Below are positions 1-12,425 of a stretch of 64,000 nt of DNA, piece by piece; position 1 is the stretch's first letter, and every line of letters starts with the position of its first letter. Made by a program: the position numbers and the translations under genes. This DNA is from Trema orientale (Eukaryota; Streptophyta; Magnoliopsida; Rosales; Cannabaceae), in the NCBI GenBank assembly GCA_002914845.1, contig JXTC01000062.1, positions 817,717 to 881,716 of the forward strand, given 5' to 3'. Under the pieces are notes generated by a model. It was not told the origin of the DNA and ran no database searches. It worked only from the letters and a program-made list of their open reading frames with translations.

Positions 1-795
1 TATGTTTACTTATATAGCAAATAATTTTTTTTTTATTTGGTTAAATTAGAAAGGAATAACTTAAATCTTGATTCATTTTTGTTTCTCTTCAAATCATGTT
101 TTTCTTTTACGATTTTCTTTATTATTGATTAGTTTGTATACGATGTAAGCTTTAAACAGACACAAAAGTTCTGGTAATAATAATTAGAGAATGGATCTTC
201 AAATGGACTAAGTCCGGCAGTTTGTTGGCAGAGAGAGAGAGAGGGAGGGAGGAAGGGAGGGAGGTTGGGAGAGAGATAGAGATAATTACTAGTCAGTATA
301 TATTATATGAAACAGCAACAGAAACACCAAAAAACAAATGAGCTGTTGTTAGCCTATCACTAAGTGGTATATCATCACCTTCTGAATATCAACAGGTTAA
401 GACAGAAGCACTCTAATGAGAAAGGAAACTAATACAAATCTTTCAACAGAAAACACAAAGAGAATTAGTTTCACAACTCTATGCTAGAATTCCCTCTTAT
501 GAGGGGTTCTTCTTTCTGTTGCTTGCATTGCTTTTCTCAATGGGAACTACTTGAAGGAGGAGCCAAAAAGATTATCTTCTTTTCTTTGAATGTCTTTTCT
601 ACTCTAATAATCTAATGCAACTGAACACTTCAGTCCCACTTGCAGGGTAGTGGATATGGAAGTGGAAGACCCCTTTGTTTTTCCTCTTTTGTTTTTAAGG
701 CACTTCCATCCCAGAACACCCATCATGGCAGGCACTTTCAGCTAAATGCTCAAGGTATCCCTCAAACGCCTAAATCTATACACCTGACTGCTCGA
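1..795. other. 3' flank of the bHLH gene
   Basis: AT-rich sequence with a GA/GGGA-rich simple repeat at about 231-280. The part nearest 795 should be the 3' UTR of the minus-strand bHLH gene. No other gene is visible. Confidence 0.5.
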
Positions 796-3700
796 TCAAT
801 GGAGTGTTTCAGTCAAGCAGATCGGAGGAGGTAAGTTCGGTTTCTGGTAACTGTCCAGTAGAGGAATCCCAACATCCATAACAACATTACTTGGCTGATT
901 AGTTGAATCAAGCCCGTCAGTACTTGTTTGCTGTAGAAGCCGGACAAGTGACAGGAAAACATCGATTCTTGTTACATGACTACTTGCCTGCAACAAAAGA
1001 ATCAGGATCAATACAGGAAACTTGATATCAAACTTCTTTTAGGAAGAAATGTTGACATAAATATATTGCCTAGCTCAAAAGCTTTACCTCAACAATAAAA
1101 TGAGCCCATATCAATACAGGAAACTTGATATCAAAATTCTTTAAGGAAGAAATGTGCACATAAATATATTGCCTAACTCAAAAGCATTACCTCAACAATA
1201 AAATGAGCCCATATCTTGTTCCCACGAACTTCCATCACTCCTTTCAATATACTTAGCCCAAAGCCCCGAATTACGTCTGCTATCTCAAGAAAGAATCCTT
1301 GTTCCTCACAAAGCATCTGCAAAACAGAAAATCAAAGAATTTAGGAGGTTCGAGTTAATTAAGATGGACAATTAACTTGGAGGAAGAACTTCTTCCTTTT
1401 TTTTTTTGGGGTCATAAACTTCATATACCTCAATAAGCATTTGGCCAGGTGGACTAAGGTCCTCAACTATGATGGGGCAAACCATCGATTGACCCCCAAC
1501 TTCGAATGCCCACGTAACTCCACCAGCACCATTACTGATGCTGTTGTCTCTTAGAACCGCACCATTGTCCTTGCTGATTAGCTGAAGTTCATTCAAGTTT
1601 GTTTATTTTATTAGTAAGCATTAAACATCAAATGTAAGCAAACATAAGGTTTTGCGTAAACAAATAAGCAAACCAAAAAAGAGTACCTTAGGCTCATTGG
1701 ACTGTTTTAGCTTGTCGGCATATTTCGTCACACCTTGCAAGAAAAGCATGTATTTGATTGTCCGGTCCAACAAAGAATCAATGCTACACTGTTACATCAA
1801 AGCAAACACACAGATGTCAAAAATTCTGGAGTAAGGTGAATCAGAATCAATATAAGTATCAAAATGCTGCATTTACTTGGGTAATGTTTTTTTGTTAAAG
1901 CAAAAACTAAGCAAAAGTACCTTGCCCCCACTAGGAATGATCCCTCTCAACTCTTTGATACGGTCTTGGATTAGCTGACGATCCTTTGGTCTTGGTCGAG
2001 TACTCTCCCCGGGCCTTGCCCTCTTCCTAGTAACCTTTTTATGTTCCTCAGGCTTCTGTGTTTGTGATAGAACTGCACTTGCACCAGTGATGCTGTAGCT
2101 ATCATCAATCCATAAACCGACCTGTGACTTTGGGAGTTCTTTCTGTGTTACCAGATTGTTTGTTGTCTTCTCCAAGTTATACTGCAACAAGCTCATGTCC
2201 CCATTGGAGCCTGCAAACCTTGCAAAGTGAGCTTGATTGCTATTCACAGATGAGCTTTCAACTCTTCTCCTTTTCAATGGGGATGATTCATCCTCCAAAT
2301 TGGATTTAGTTAAACAACTGGAATTATTTGAACCAACCAAAAGTTCGTCAAGTCCTAGTTCTGAGAATAACCCTTTCCGGGGACCAGGCATGGATGTAGG
2401 ATTAAATCCTGAGACCCATTTTCCGGAGGCAGAACTTGTAGTTGGATGATCACCAGCCACTAATGGCATTATTATATCTTCCCATCTCTCTCCAGTTCGA
2501 CTAAGATTCCGACCATCAATTGTATCATTTTCATCACTCTGAATGATAGCAGATTTCTGCTGTCCTTCAGCACTGAGTGTATGAGTAACATAGCTTTGCA
2601 TGGATGTAGTTGGGTGTTCGTCAATTGCCATATCACCTCCAGCAAGACAAGAAGATGTAGAAGTAGTTTCAACCAATTGTGTCAAATCACCATTCAGGGT
2701 ATTCACCATTTGGTTAATGCTATGCTCTGGTGTTGAAGCAAACCATTGGGAAAGATCATCCAATTGGCAGAAATTGAAGATATCTGCCGTAAAATCAGCT
2801 AGCTTAAATTCCTCAAATAACTCCTCAGGAAATCTGTCCAAGCTGTTAGCTTTTTCAGAAATTCCACTTTGGGTTTCAAAATTTGAGGGCAAAAGTTGCT
2901 GGTTGTCCATCAGATTTCCTGAGCCTGCTTGAAAGTACTTTTCTGTCTCGGTCGATGCTCCTGCATTGTATAACAAAGAGAATGTTGTGTCCTCCTGAAT
3001 GTTATCTCCTGCATTTCTGCAAGAAACAAACGAATTCCCTCCTAAAAGAATCCCATCTGGAGAATCTTGAACCTTTGATTCGGACGCCAGCTCTTGGTTT
3101 AATGTGGGCAGAATAGGATATTCGCTACTCCATGAGCTAATGCAAGAAGTTATATCAGCGCAATCATTTTTAAAACCAATCACCTGCTCAAACTGCGCAA
3201 TAGATCTATCAGAAAAGAAGACATCAGCTTCTGTTCCAGCAGCCTGTAGCTGCTTATCAAGATAAGCTGCATTTTTGTTTGAAAATCCCATCTTTCCACA
3301 ATGAATATCGGATGTAGAAGGGGAGCATTGGTTAGAGTTCATTGCAGAACAATTGTTTCCCCTAGGCTCTTTATAGTTGTCACCATACACTTGAATGAAC
3401 TCATTATTCGAATTTCGAGATGAAGTTAAGGAAGCAAACAACCCATTTATATCATAAGGTTCTCCTTTTTCACATGAATGAGTATTTTCCAGTGGTTTAA
3501 ACACATCAAGTTTTTCAATTCCCCGAAAGAGCCTCATTGTCTGATCCACAAATTCCAACCTCTCAGATATCTGCAACAACAATTGTGGCATAAGTCAAAC
3601 AGAAGTTCAACCAAAAAACATCAATCAAATGGTTAATCAGAGTTCGGACGTATATATAAGTGATCTAACCTTATCAGTAGATCCAAACTGTACCACTCCT

Positions 3701-5072
3701 CGTGGTTCAACCGGTATTACTGCAATTGTCTGCAAATTGGTTTTGATTGTTAATGATATGGAGTTAAAAGCTAAGATTAAAATTATGACTACGTATAAAA
3801 AGAAAACCATAATATTCATAAGACAGAAGTGTCAATCATGCTAATTTGAATTTGGCTACTTAAAAAGAAGAAGAAAATGGTACCTTTATTCCAGATGAAA
3901 ACTGATAGCAAACCTCAGAATCATCCTGTAGAGTGAGAAAATTTTCGATGAGGAAACATAAACAAGAATTCTAAATTAGAGCAAATTCGACATCAATATG
4001 TGATTTCAACTTTAAAGTTAGTAAACTAGTAAGAAGAAATACCTGAAATGCGTCTTTATCTTTGGTAGATCTGAAGGAATTCCATTCTTCACTGGGTCCA
4101 TCTGCTAGAATCCATTTGTGCTTCCCATTGAAAGCAGTTTGGCCAATAGTTCTACATGAGAGATTTACAACAACAAAATCAGCCCTCCATTTTCCTCTAA
4201 TCCTTTCCATTTATTATTATTTATTTTTGTTGGATAAGAAACAAAAATTTCCTCTATTGCATTTGAGTTTACACATTCTTGTTTCGAGATACTCTTCTTG
4301 GTATATTATGATTATTTATTTTGTCATCTAAAAGAAAAAAACTTGTTTTGGGACATACCCTTCTCCAAGCATATGGACCTTTATAAGCATATTGTCAATT
4401 ACTGTCTCAACTCGCTCCTCATAGTAGGCATCTTCAACAGACAACAACCTAAGACCATTCCAAAGAGCATAATTCACAGTTAGCTAAAGCAAGACCTCGT
4501 ATGGTTTTAAGTTAGTGACAAACTATACAAGTTACAAAACCATTATCCGCTTAATCATGCTCAATTAATGCTTCAAATGAAATTTCACAACGCTTTATCT
4601 CACGGAGAAAAATGCAGATTAAGAGGCAGAAAAAGATGGGGTTTCTTCATAAACCACAATATCGATAGAATGCTTTAAAATGCCAATATAAAACAGTAAG
4701 TTTTTTTTTTCTTTTTTAAGAAACGAAAAAGAAAAAACAATTTTTCTTAAAAAAAAAAAATCAAAGTCAAAGACCTGTGCTTGCATTCAGAAAACTACAT
4801 ATACAAATCTGAAATGTGAAAATAAATAAATAAATAAATGATTCTAACTAATATGAAAAAACTAAGCTTGAGAAGCCAGTGATGTAAACATGAAAAAACA
4901 AAATAAAAAAAATAAATATAATTTTGGGGGGGGGGGGGGGAGGGGAGAGAAAAACTTACATGGGATTTCTCTGATCAAAACGCCAGAAAACGCCATAAGA
5001 CCAACCATTACTAACACAAAGACTCTTGAGCGTTCTCTTAAGGAGCGAACCGTTCTCAGCTTCAGGCCCCAT
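796..5072 (-). CDS. LONESOME HIGHWAY/EMB1444-like atypical bHLH transcription factor
   Basis: Ten exons read from splice signals and family similarity: 5072-4960, 4448-4359, 4151-4043, 3925-3884, 3729-3670, 3570-1921, 1788-1687, 1581-1429, 1316-1191, 987-796. They join in frame to 878 codons. Residues about 1-138 form the bHLH-MYC N-terminal domain (NGWSYGVFWRFDQRNP, then GTIGQTAFNGKHKWILADG). The large exon 6 is a low-complexity Ser/Asn-rich middle region ending in the basic helix RPRPKDRQLIQDRIKELRG. Helix 2 is in exon 7 (CSIDSLLDRTIKYMLFLQG). Exons 8-10 hold the conserved C-terminal domain (WAFEVGGQSMVCPIIVEDL). The basic region lacks the usual His-Glu-Arg DNA-contact set, as is normal in this family. 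Family members are nuclear and LHW itself drives vascular cell divisions with TMO5-type partners. The MLLSVEDAYYEERVE stretch looks closer to EMB1444/bHLH155 than to LHW. Start: the first in-frame ATG of the conserved N-terminus. Exon edges are inferred, not transcript-checked. Confidence 0.93.
1006..1213. repeat. 103-bp tandem duplication spanning exon 9 end and intron 9
   Basis: Two copies with a period of 103 bp (about 1008-1110 and 1111-1213) differ at only a handful of positions. The unit contains the last ~22 nt of exon 9, its splice donor and ~80 nt of intron. The inner copy therefore places a second exon-end plus GAG|GTAA donor at 1088, inside intron 9. Confidence 0.9.
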
Positions 5073-5400
5073 TTCACCAAAACCAACTCTTGTCAACTCA
5101 AAACGATCCCAAAAAGCTCACTACTCCAAAACCCATTAAACGACACTTGTTTAAGCCAAAAAAAAAAAACCAAGCTAGATAGAGCTCGAACTCCCTAACC
5201 CACCAACCAAAACGACACAAACTCAAAAATCCAACTCTGTTTTTTCTGTAAACTTCTGATTCCCCAATTAAAAAAAAAAGGCCTTTTCTCAAACCAAAAA
5301 CCCAGAACAAGTCCAAGAAGAAGAAGAAAAAAGCACTTGTTTTTAGCTTCTTTATATCTGAATATATCTATATATTATATATGTAGCTTTATGAAGCTAA
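5073..5400 (-). promoter_or_regulatory. Leader and probable core promoter of the bHLH gene
   Basis: Upstream of the start codon lies a pyrimidine/purine-biased leader. A TATA-rich stretch on the minus strand (about 5367-5385) would place the transcription start near 5340. This is a position-based inference; no start site is visible directly. Confidence 0.35.
5098..5136 (-). other. Short upstream ORF in the bHLH leader
   Basis: A 12-codon ATG ORF (MGFGVVSFLGSF, stop TGA) ends 25 nt before the start codon of the bHLH gene, on the same strand and apparently in its 5' leader. Some LHW-family genes in other plants are known to carry upstream ORFs; I cannot tell whether this one is conserved. It would be read only if transcription starts upstream of 5136. 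Confidence 0.4.
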
Positions 5401-5537
5401 ACAGAAGGTGACGGTTGGAAGAGTCTGAGCAACAAAAGCTGGGTTTTTATAAAAACTGGGTGTTTGTAAGAAATTAGGAACAGAAAGTGGTCGGTGTAAG
5501 AGAAAAAAGTGATAACTAAGGATTATAATACCATGTA

Positions 5538-5542
<5 letters not shown>

Positions 5543-5577
<35 letters not shown>
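5543..5577. repeat. (TA)n microsatellite
   Basis: About 17 uninterrupted TA units upstream of the bHLH gene. Confidence 0.9.
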
Positions 5578-5579
<2 letters not shown>

Positions 5580-6499
5580 ATACAAGGTTTCATATATAAT
5601 TGTCTTTACAGACCCAAAAATTTAACTTAGAAAAATAAATAAAAATTACGATAAGACTCCGAAGTTGAGGGGAACACTGAGATCTTAAGCATTTACTGTG
5701 TTAATATCTTTGTCTTTGGACTTACCAGGCCACTGGTCCCCATTGTGTTTTCCCTTTTTTTTTTTTTTGGATTTTCAGTTTGTTTTTACCGGCCGGTAAG
5801 TATGGTCGGGTTTTTATTTTAGTATTAATTACCTATTATATCGCGAGAACTTGAGTTGAAATCTCGGGAGATGTAAGCAAACTTAGGAAAAGTGAATATG
5901 GCTTTGAATTGCTAATTTACTTGGAAAATGGTTGTAGATTTGGAAATTAAATGGTAGGATATATTGTGTATTTATGATGATTAGTGATAGTTTTGATGGT
6001 TGAGATTTAGTTGGATATTAAAACTTGAGATAAAATCTATGATTATGGGTGTCTATATGTAGATAAGAGGTTACCTTTTCCAAACCCTTACCAAGAGTGG
6101 AAGATAGGCATTACCATATGGATAAAACCCTAGAACTAATTGGATATTCTTCATCATTAAATTTTATGTTTAAACAATCATCTTAGAATATCAACATAAA
6201 AATTCCATACCTTTAACAGAATATTTTAATAAGAAGAAATATTTTTTGCCCCTCAAGTTGTTAATAATAGACCATATTTGTGATCAAATACTCATTATGA
6301 AACATAAATGATAGCATATGATTTTATTCATTGTATCTTCAAATTAATGTCCTACACATTATTATATAATTTTTCTGTGATCCAAATGGAGCCAATCTGG
6401 TATATAATTGATATAAGCAAAGAACTGTAAACATGAAGGGTTTCCTCAATTTATTGAAAAAAAAAAAAAAAGAAAGAGTAAACAAGTGCTTTAAGTTGA

Positions 6500-6700
6500 G
6501 AAAGTGGGTTGGCTCAAGTGGTAAGAGCACCCACTATCTAAGATCTCGGTTCTAGGTTCGAGTCACATCAGGAGTAAGTATGATAGCCTATTATCCCTAA
6601 TGGAGTGGAGTGGGGATTGGTTAATAGTAGATATTTTCCTTTAATTTGTAATAAAGTGGAGGTAATTAGTTAAGTTCTACTTTTTTTTAAAAAAAAAATA
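6500..6700 (+). mobile_element. tRNA-derived SINE
   Basis: An RNA polymerase III A box (TGGCTCAAGTG, 6510-6520) and a B box (GTTCGAGTC, 6556-6564) both fit the consensus exactly and lie 35 nt apart. An unrelated body ending in a T-rich/A-rich tail near 6690 follows. The sequence does not fold as a whole tRNA cloverleaf and has no anticodon arm I can place, so it reads as a SINE head. I found no convincing target duplication (weak TTGAGA-A/G match at both flanks). Confidence 0.65.
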
Positions 6701-7400
6701 ATTGAGAGATATACAAACCAAAAGTGAAAAACAGATTAAGGAAATGTAATTTTTAATTGAATTTTCTACTATTTTAACATAAGCCAAACAAAAAGTTATT
6801 CACTTTTACTGTCACTTAGATTAACAATAAAACATAACAAATGAAAAAGGATGATAAAATAGTGGTTGATATATACACTCATTGTTAAAGGTCTAGAATT
6901 TGAATATATTATAAATTCATAAATAAAAAGAGGACAAACAAAATCATGGCTAAAAAGTCCCACGCAGAAAGGAAAATATTAGTAAATCTCACGAGATAGT
7001 CAGCATCAAATTAAAAGCCAAAAATGAAGCACAAAACCTCATGTCCCTTTCGGAACTCTAAGCAGTACAGACTGCCAACACTCAATATAGTGCCAAAACA
7101 ATATTATATATAAAAAATGTAACGCAATATCCCACTCCTTCATTATTACTTATAAAAAGAATACATATCTAATGTAAATTATGATATATACTATTTAATA
7201 TGTAAATATACGTATATGTTTACATGTGCACATTGAATATGTAAAGATTCATGCTAAATTCCACCTAATTAAGTTTCAATGGCTGATGACTCGGGCCTAA
7301 CTATCCAAATCTAGCACAAAGCTCGAGTCTTGGAAAAGGACCACACTCTAAGTAGTGTAACTTAGCAATGATTAATACATATTCGTGAGATCCTAATACT

Positions 7401-7402
<2 letters not shown>

Positions 7403-7454
<52 letters not shown>

Positions 7455-7511
7455 TGTGGTTAAAGATGTGGCATTTAAATGATATATATAGATAAGAACT
7501 AATTTTACTAN

Positions 7512-7552
<41 letters not shown>

Positions 7553-7606
7553 TGTGGTTAAAGATGTGGCAAACAAATGATATATATAGATAAGAACTAA
7601 TTTTAC
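7403..7606. repeat. Duplicated poly-T plus 59-bp unit around an unresolved base
   Basis: A run of ~49 T (7403-7451) plus a ~59-bp unit is followed by one N (7511), a second run of ~36 T and a near-identical copy of the unit (7548-7606). The N and long homopolymers make a misassembled or collapsed region as likely as a true duplication. Confidence 0.7.
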
Positions 7607-8369
7607 TATACATCGATTTTCTTTCTCTATTTTGTCCTTCAAAAACAATTATATGAAAGAACAAATAGTGTTAATGTTTCATATAATTATCAGTTTAATA
7701 AATGGAATATACAATCACAAAGCTAGCTAATATCTACATATGACTATCTCCTAGTTGACAATATGTGGTTATGACCGTAGTATCGGAGTAGTGAAACATA
7801 TAATCTACTTATACGTGTCTAGCTATTTCATAATTTAACTCTTTTTTACCCTTTTCAAGAAGCATAAAAGGATTTGATCCATGCACTTATATATATGAGT
7901 AGGTTAGTTTTGTCAAAATTAATTTACGTTTAGATAAACTTTGTCATGTCAGTGTCATTAATTAATTGTCCAAAAATACTAAAAACCACTGCTACTAGTT
8001 CTTACCTTTTAACACCACATTATGATTAAGATGTGAGCTAGTCTGAGTATCATACATTTGATATTGTTATAGCATTAATGTTAAGATTAACACATAATAT
8101 CAATATAGATTCTTCAATAATCAGGCCATATGGAATTTGATTGTTGCCAAAGAATTCATACTATAATCGTTCTAACAAACAACTATTCAATCAAATCCTT
8201 AATAATAACATGTACAATCCATGATGTATATGTTTGACAAAATTCATGTGAGACTCATGTTACCCATGATACAATATATTACACAATGCAAGATAGTCAA
8301 TCAAAATATGAAATGCAATATGTTATTTTTTCTATAATATTTTATATTACTACTTGACATGTTGTAGAT

Positions 8370-8760
8370 TACAATGAGAAATGGGAGTGTAAAACGGAGT
8401 GTGATCAGTACTCATGTCACTTTGGAATTGAGTTACCGGTGGCTCAAAGGATTTCGGGTAAAGAATATTCCGGGTGGTAATGGGACCCGGAGAGACTGAG
8501 TGTACCTGTGGGGGTCCCGATCATTGAAAACTGCAAAAACCAATTAAAAAAGCCTACGTATTTGTGGGGGGAGCGGTACTATATGGCGGTGTGGGCCCTA
8601 CCTTTGTGGGGTTTGTAGGGATCATTTTCTGGTTCCACCTTCTGCCAATTTTGCCTCCTCGCACGGACCCCCCTCTCGTTTCTAGCAAAGCAAGGCAAAC
8701 ATTAAACGTAATTGGCTATTACACTGTTGCCCTATTAATTATAGAGTATGGGCACCAATG
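8370..8760. other. GC-richer non-coding block
   Basis: Locally richer in G and C than its surroundings, about 3 kb upstream of the bHLH start. The longest frame here is short and resembles nothing known to me. It could be a distal control region or a decayed element. Confidence 0.3.
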
Positions 8761-8896
8761 GTGCCCAGCACCACAGTGACATGTATGTTTGTCACTGAAT
8801 AATTTAATTAATAAACTGAGTCCTACATAAGCCCCACTTAAATTATAATTATGATTAGCCAGTGACAGACTGACACATCACTGTGGTGCTGGGCAC
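8761..8896. mobile_element. Small inverted-repeat (MITE-like) element
   Basis: The outer arms 8761-8784 and 8875-8896 are inverted copies (GTGCCCAGCACCACAGTGA). A second inner pair (GTCACTG/CAGTGAC) lies inside an AT-rich centre. There is no coding capacity and the target duplication is not clear. Confidence 0.6.
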
Positions 8897-8899
8897 TCA

Positions 8900-11800
8900 A
8901 CATCTTAATGTAGATGTATACGTTCATTAACGTTAAACATTAAACACTAAATCAGACGGTTCATGGGCCATCATCCATGATCCATTAACTATATACCTAG
9001 CTTAGCTATATATGTATTAGCCATTAGGGGTGTGGGGACCCACTTCGGATTGTACCTTGGTATCTGATCTCATCGGTGACGGGAGCTTGAAATTGATAGT
9101 TCGTCTTGAAAATATCAAAGATTCAAGAGCCATATTTATATCCATAATAATGTGTTCCGATCCCACTTTTTTTTTTTTTAAAGACCCATTTTCAGGAAAA
9201 AAAAAAAAAAAAAAGGTTCATTGATTTTCATATATGAGTTTCATTTATTTTATTTCTTTTAATTTGGGTATGATAATAGAAGTCTGTGTAAACATCAAAG
9301 TGTTTAATTATTTGGTGTGATATGATTGTGATACACGGATACCTCCAGCACAATCTTTAAGCAGTACCACATATAGATATGAAATATATCTAGGGTTTTT
9401 TAGTTTTCACTGATTTCTATTGAATGTCACCCACTACAGCACCTAAGTACGTAGCTAACTAGATAAATTAACATTCCAATATTACCGTTCATATAGGGCA
9501 AAATTAAGTAATATTCCTGATGAACAATATTGTGATTGTCTATATTTGTATGCGTACGATTATCGTATACGTATGTATATATAGGACATGCATGTTTCTT
9601 TGTATTCGCACCCTTTTTGAGATGATATTGGCCTATGAATATATAGGTGAACCATCCCTAATTTGGATGTTGCCAAACACTGCCCTTATAGCTTGTTTTA
9701 TACATGCAGTAATCCCCGTAGGGTTCAGTCCGATCCATAGTTTTATGCAGCTATATATACGTACCTATCTAGACGATATATACAGCTGATCAACCAAACC
9801 AAGCAACCAAAAGTACTCTTTCTCTCTCTATCTCTCTCTCTCTCACATTCATTTCATATGTAAATGGTATCCAAAGTCTAAGCGCTCTAGAAAAGCAAAC
9901 TCAACCAAAAAAAGAAAAAAGGCAATAGAAAAGAGAAGGAGCTAGAGACATTCATTGTTCTTCATAAATCATAATAGAAGGAAAGAGAGGAATGTTAGTG
10001 CATCCAGTACTACTGCATGAGATTTAAAAAAAAAAAAAAAAAAAGAACGCATATGGGTCCCCATAGTGTGTCACACAATATAGTCTGAGAATCTTGACTT
10101 TGCACTAGCTAGCAAGTATTTCCACATACCACCAACATTACCATTATAATTAAATCCTTACTTTAATTAATTACTTATATTTATTACTGTCAACTCTTGA
10201 CCTAGTTAGAAAATGAAAAGTAAAAGTATACAAGTGATATACTCTCATAATAATGATAATATATGACTATATATCCATATATCAAAGTAGACATGCATTT
10301 GAAAATGTAAATAATAACACGTCTTTAACTCATCTTTTGATTTTTCTCTACACACACTTGTGTTACTTCTAATTAGTACTATATACTTCAAAAGCTAGAG
10401 CGCTGCATGCTTGATCCTCAGCGTGTGTGTATATATATTCATATTTATATTTATATATCCAGCCAATCCCTACCCTCCATCTCTCCAAATCAATATGTAT
10501 AAATATTGCTAATAATTAATTAAAGGACCATTGTCGTTTATGTTTCTTTTCCTTTCTTTTGAAAGGAAAATTTATTAATTCAGTGGTTAATATTTAGTTA
10601 GTAATTAAGAATAAAAGGACATGTAATAAATGATTGAGAGTTATTCAAATAAATGTTTATCTTTTTCCTTTTCTTGGAACATATTCATTTTGTTGTTCAT
10701 TTGTTAGTCAACAATGTTAATTATAAGGTTTCTGGCTTTAAACTATCCTTATCAGCAGCTCATCTTTCTGGTTGTGGGTGGGTGTGTCAGAGGGAGAGGG
10801 AGAGAGAGAGACCCACAAGTGATTACAAAGATGCAAAGAGATACAAAGTTGGCATATCATCTTTTATTCTTATTTTTTAATTTATTTTTTTAAAAAGAAA
10901 AATTTCCATATTTATAGCATCATATACAAAATTCTTCATCTTTAGTTAGCAAAAGGCTATAATTTTGTCTCCTTGAGACAGCACACGCTTAATCATAGCC
11001 GTTGAGAGAATGAAGTCAACGGGATCAAAAAGTTTTGCTTGCATGCACCTCTTTCTTTTTTTTCTTTTCTTCTTTTTTTTTTTTTTCTTTCCTTTCCCAT
11101 AATTTTAATTTTCTTTCTGCAAAAGTGGGAAATTAAATCCAATGGCAAAGATTTAGCTTGTTCATTGCATGCCTTTTGTGTTTTTTATCTTTCACTTTTC
11201 GGTCTTTTATATATAATATATATTTAAGAAATGAACTAACTAAACTCTGCTTAATTATTCATCAAACTGTTGAATTAATGGGTGGCATTAAAAAATATTT
11301 TTAATCAGTTAATTAGTGAAAAGGGTCTTACATATGATGATTGAATGACCAATTGAAATCCTACTTATAAGTGTTTAATAATTGTGTCATTTTTAAATAT
11401 GCATAGACATTAAAGCTCTATTTCTTTTAGGCAAAACATGCTTTGCCTTAAGCATTTAAAAAGGGCAGGGGGGCCAATTTAAGGGATACAAAACAAAATA
11501 TTAGTGATTAGTTATCATATTATGTCCTCTTTCAACTTAACAGTGGCACATGAGTTTGCCTTTCCAGTTTTTGACTCTCATTAATTCTAAAGGGATAAAA
11601 TGCCAGGCAATGTTTAATCTCATGTCTCACCTCGGGAATTAAATATAATTGTAATTTTTTTTTTGAAATAGATATAATTGTAATATTTACAAAAGCAATA
11701 AAAGTATATTTCGAAGAAAATGCTTTTACTTTTTATATTAACTTTAATTTTACGGACAGTTAGTACAACTTAAGGGCAAGTTGAGTTATATGCTCTCTCA

Positions 11801-11940
11801 CAGAAACGGTATGGGGGAAAAATACAAACAAACAAAACTTAGAACTAGCATAGTTAATTTAATTTTTGGTTTTTTTTAAGGACTTAATTCTCAAAAAAAA
11901 AAAAAAAAGTTTCTAAAACAGGCTAAAGTCTAAACCACAA
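8900..11940. other. Gene-free intergenic stretch
   Basis: AT-rich, with CT-repeats near 9820-9845 preceded by a TATA-like run (9750-9785), and a GA-run near 10790-10812. The 9.78-10.0 kb part resembles a 5' leader but leads into no recognisable coding sequence; a non-coding transcript is possible but unsupported. Confidence 0.4.
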
Positions 11941-11943
11941 GAG

Positions 11944-12425
11944 CAGTGACGGGGCCAGAAAAAATTTTCGGCGGGAGGAGGGAGGGGAGCAAAATCTAAT
12001 GCTAAATTTAGTTTTTTTCACCCTTCCTTTTTGCTCTTTATATTATTTTTTCTTAAAATTCTTCAAATTTTAGGACAATCTAAAAATAGTATTTTTGAAA
12101 TACACATAGTCAATATGGACCAACTTATATATGATTAAAAAATTTTAAAAGTGAGTTCTAATGAAAAACTATTAACAAAAGTGTGGGAAAAATTAAGTAT
12201 CTAATATAATATAAGTAAAGTTTAAAAATCATAAAATTTAATGGGAACGAATTAGGGGTATTATTGAATTTTTAATGAGATATATGGGTGAATTTTAAAT
12301 TATCAAAATTTAGACGAGACAAATTATGGATATAATTGAGTATTTTAATAAATATGAGGTAAAAATAGCAATTTTAAAAAGTTGAGGGGTATATGCCCCC
12401 TGGGCCCAAGGTGGCTCCGTCACTG
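11944..12425. mobile_element. Non-autonomous hAT (Tip100-like) MITE with 8-bp target duplication
   Basis: 482 bp bounded by 13-bp inverted ends (CAGTGACGGGGCC against CAGTGACGGAGCC on the other strand) and flanked by an exact 8-bp duplication CACAAGAG (11936-11943 and 12426-12433). An 8-bp duplication and CAGTG-type ends fit the hAT superfamily, Tip100 branch. The interior is AT-rich and non-coding. Confidence 0.85.

Larger units (their letters stand above)
5400..8370. other. Gene-free intergenic stretch
   Basis: AT-rich sequence with stop codons in all frames. Apart from the TA repeat, the SINE and the poly-T duplication listed separately, I see no gene. Confidence 0.6.

Noticed and set aside
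1191-1316. Apparent one-base frameshift in exon 9 of the bHLH gene
   Set aside because: Careful recounting of the A-run at 1260-1262 gives exactly 126 nt (42 codons) with the family motif in frame; no lesion exists.
6500-6575. tRNA gene
   Set aside because: A and B boxes are perfect, but no acceptor-stem pairing or anticodon arm can be drawn; a SINE head fits better.
7362-7664. Minus-strand frame with long Lys runs
   Set aside because: The Lys runs are translated poly-T/poly-A tracts, and the frame spans an unresolved base.
9780-10060. microRNA precursor
   Set aside because: The stretch looks like a transcribed leader, but I found no mature sequence of a known plant miRNA and no stable foldback.
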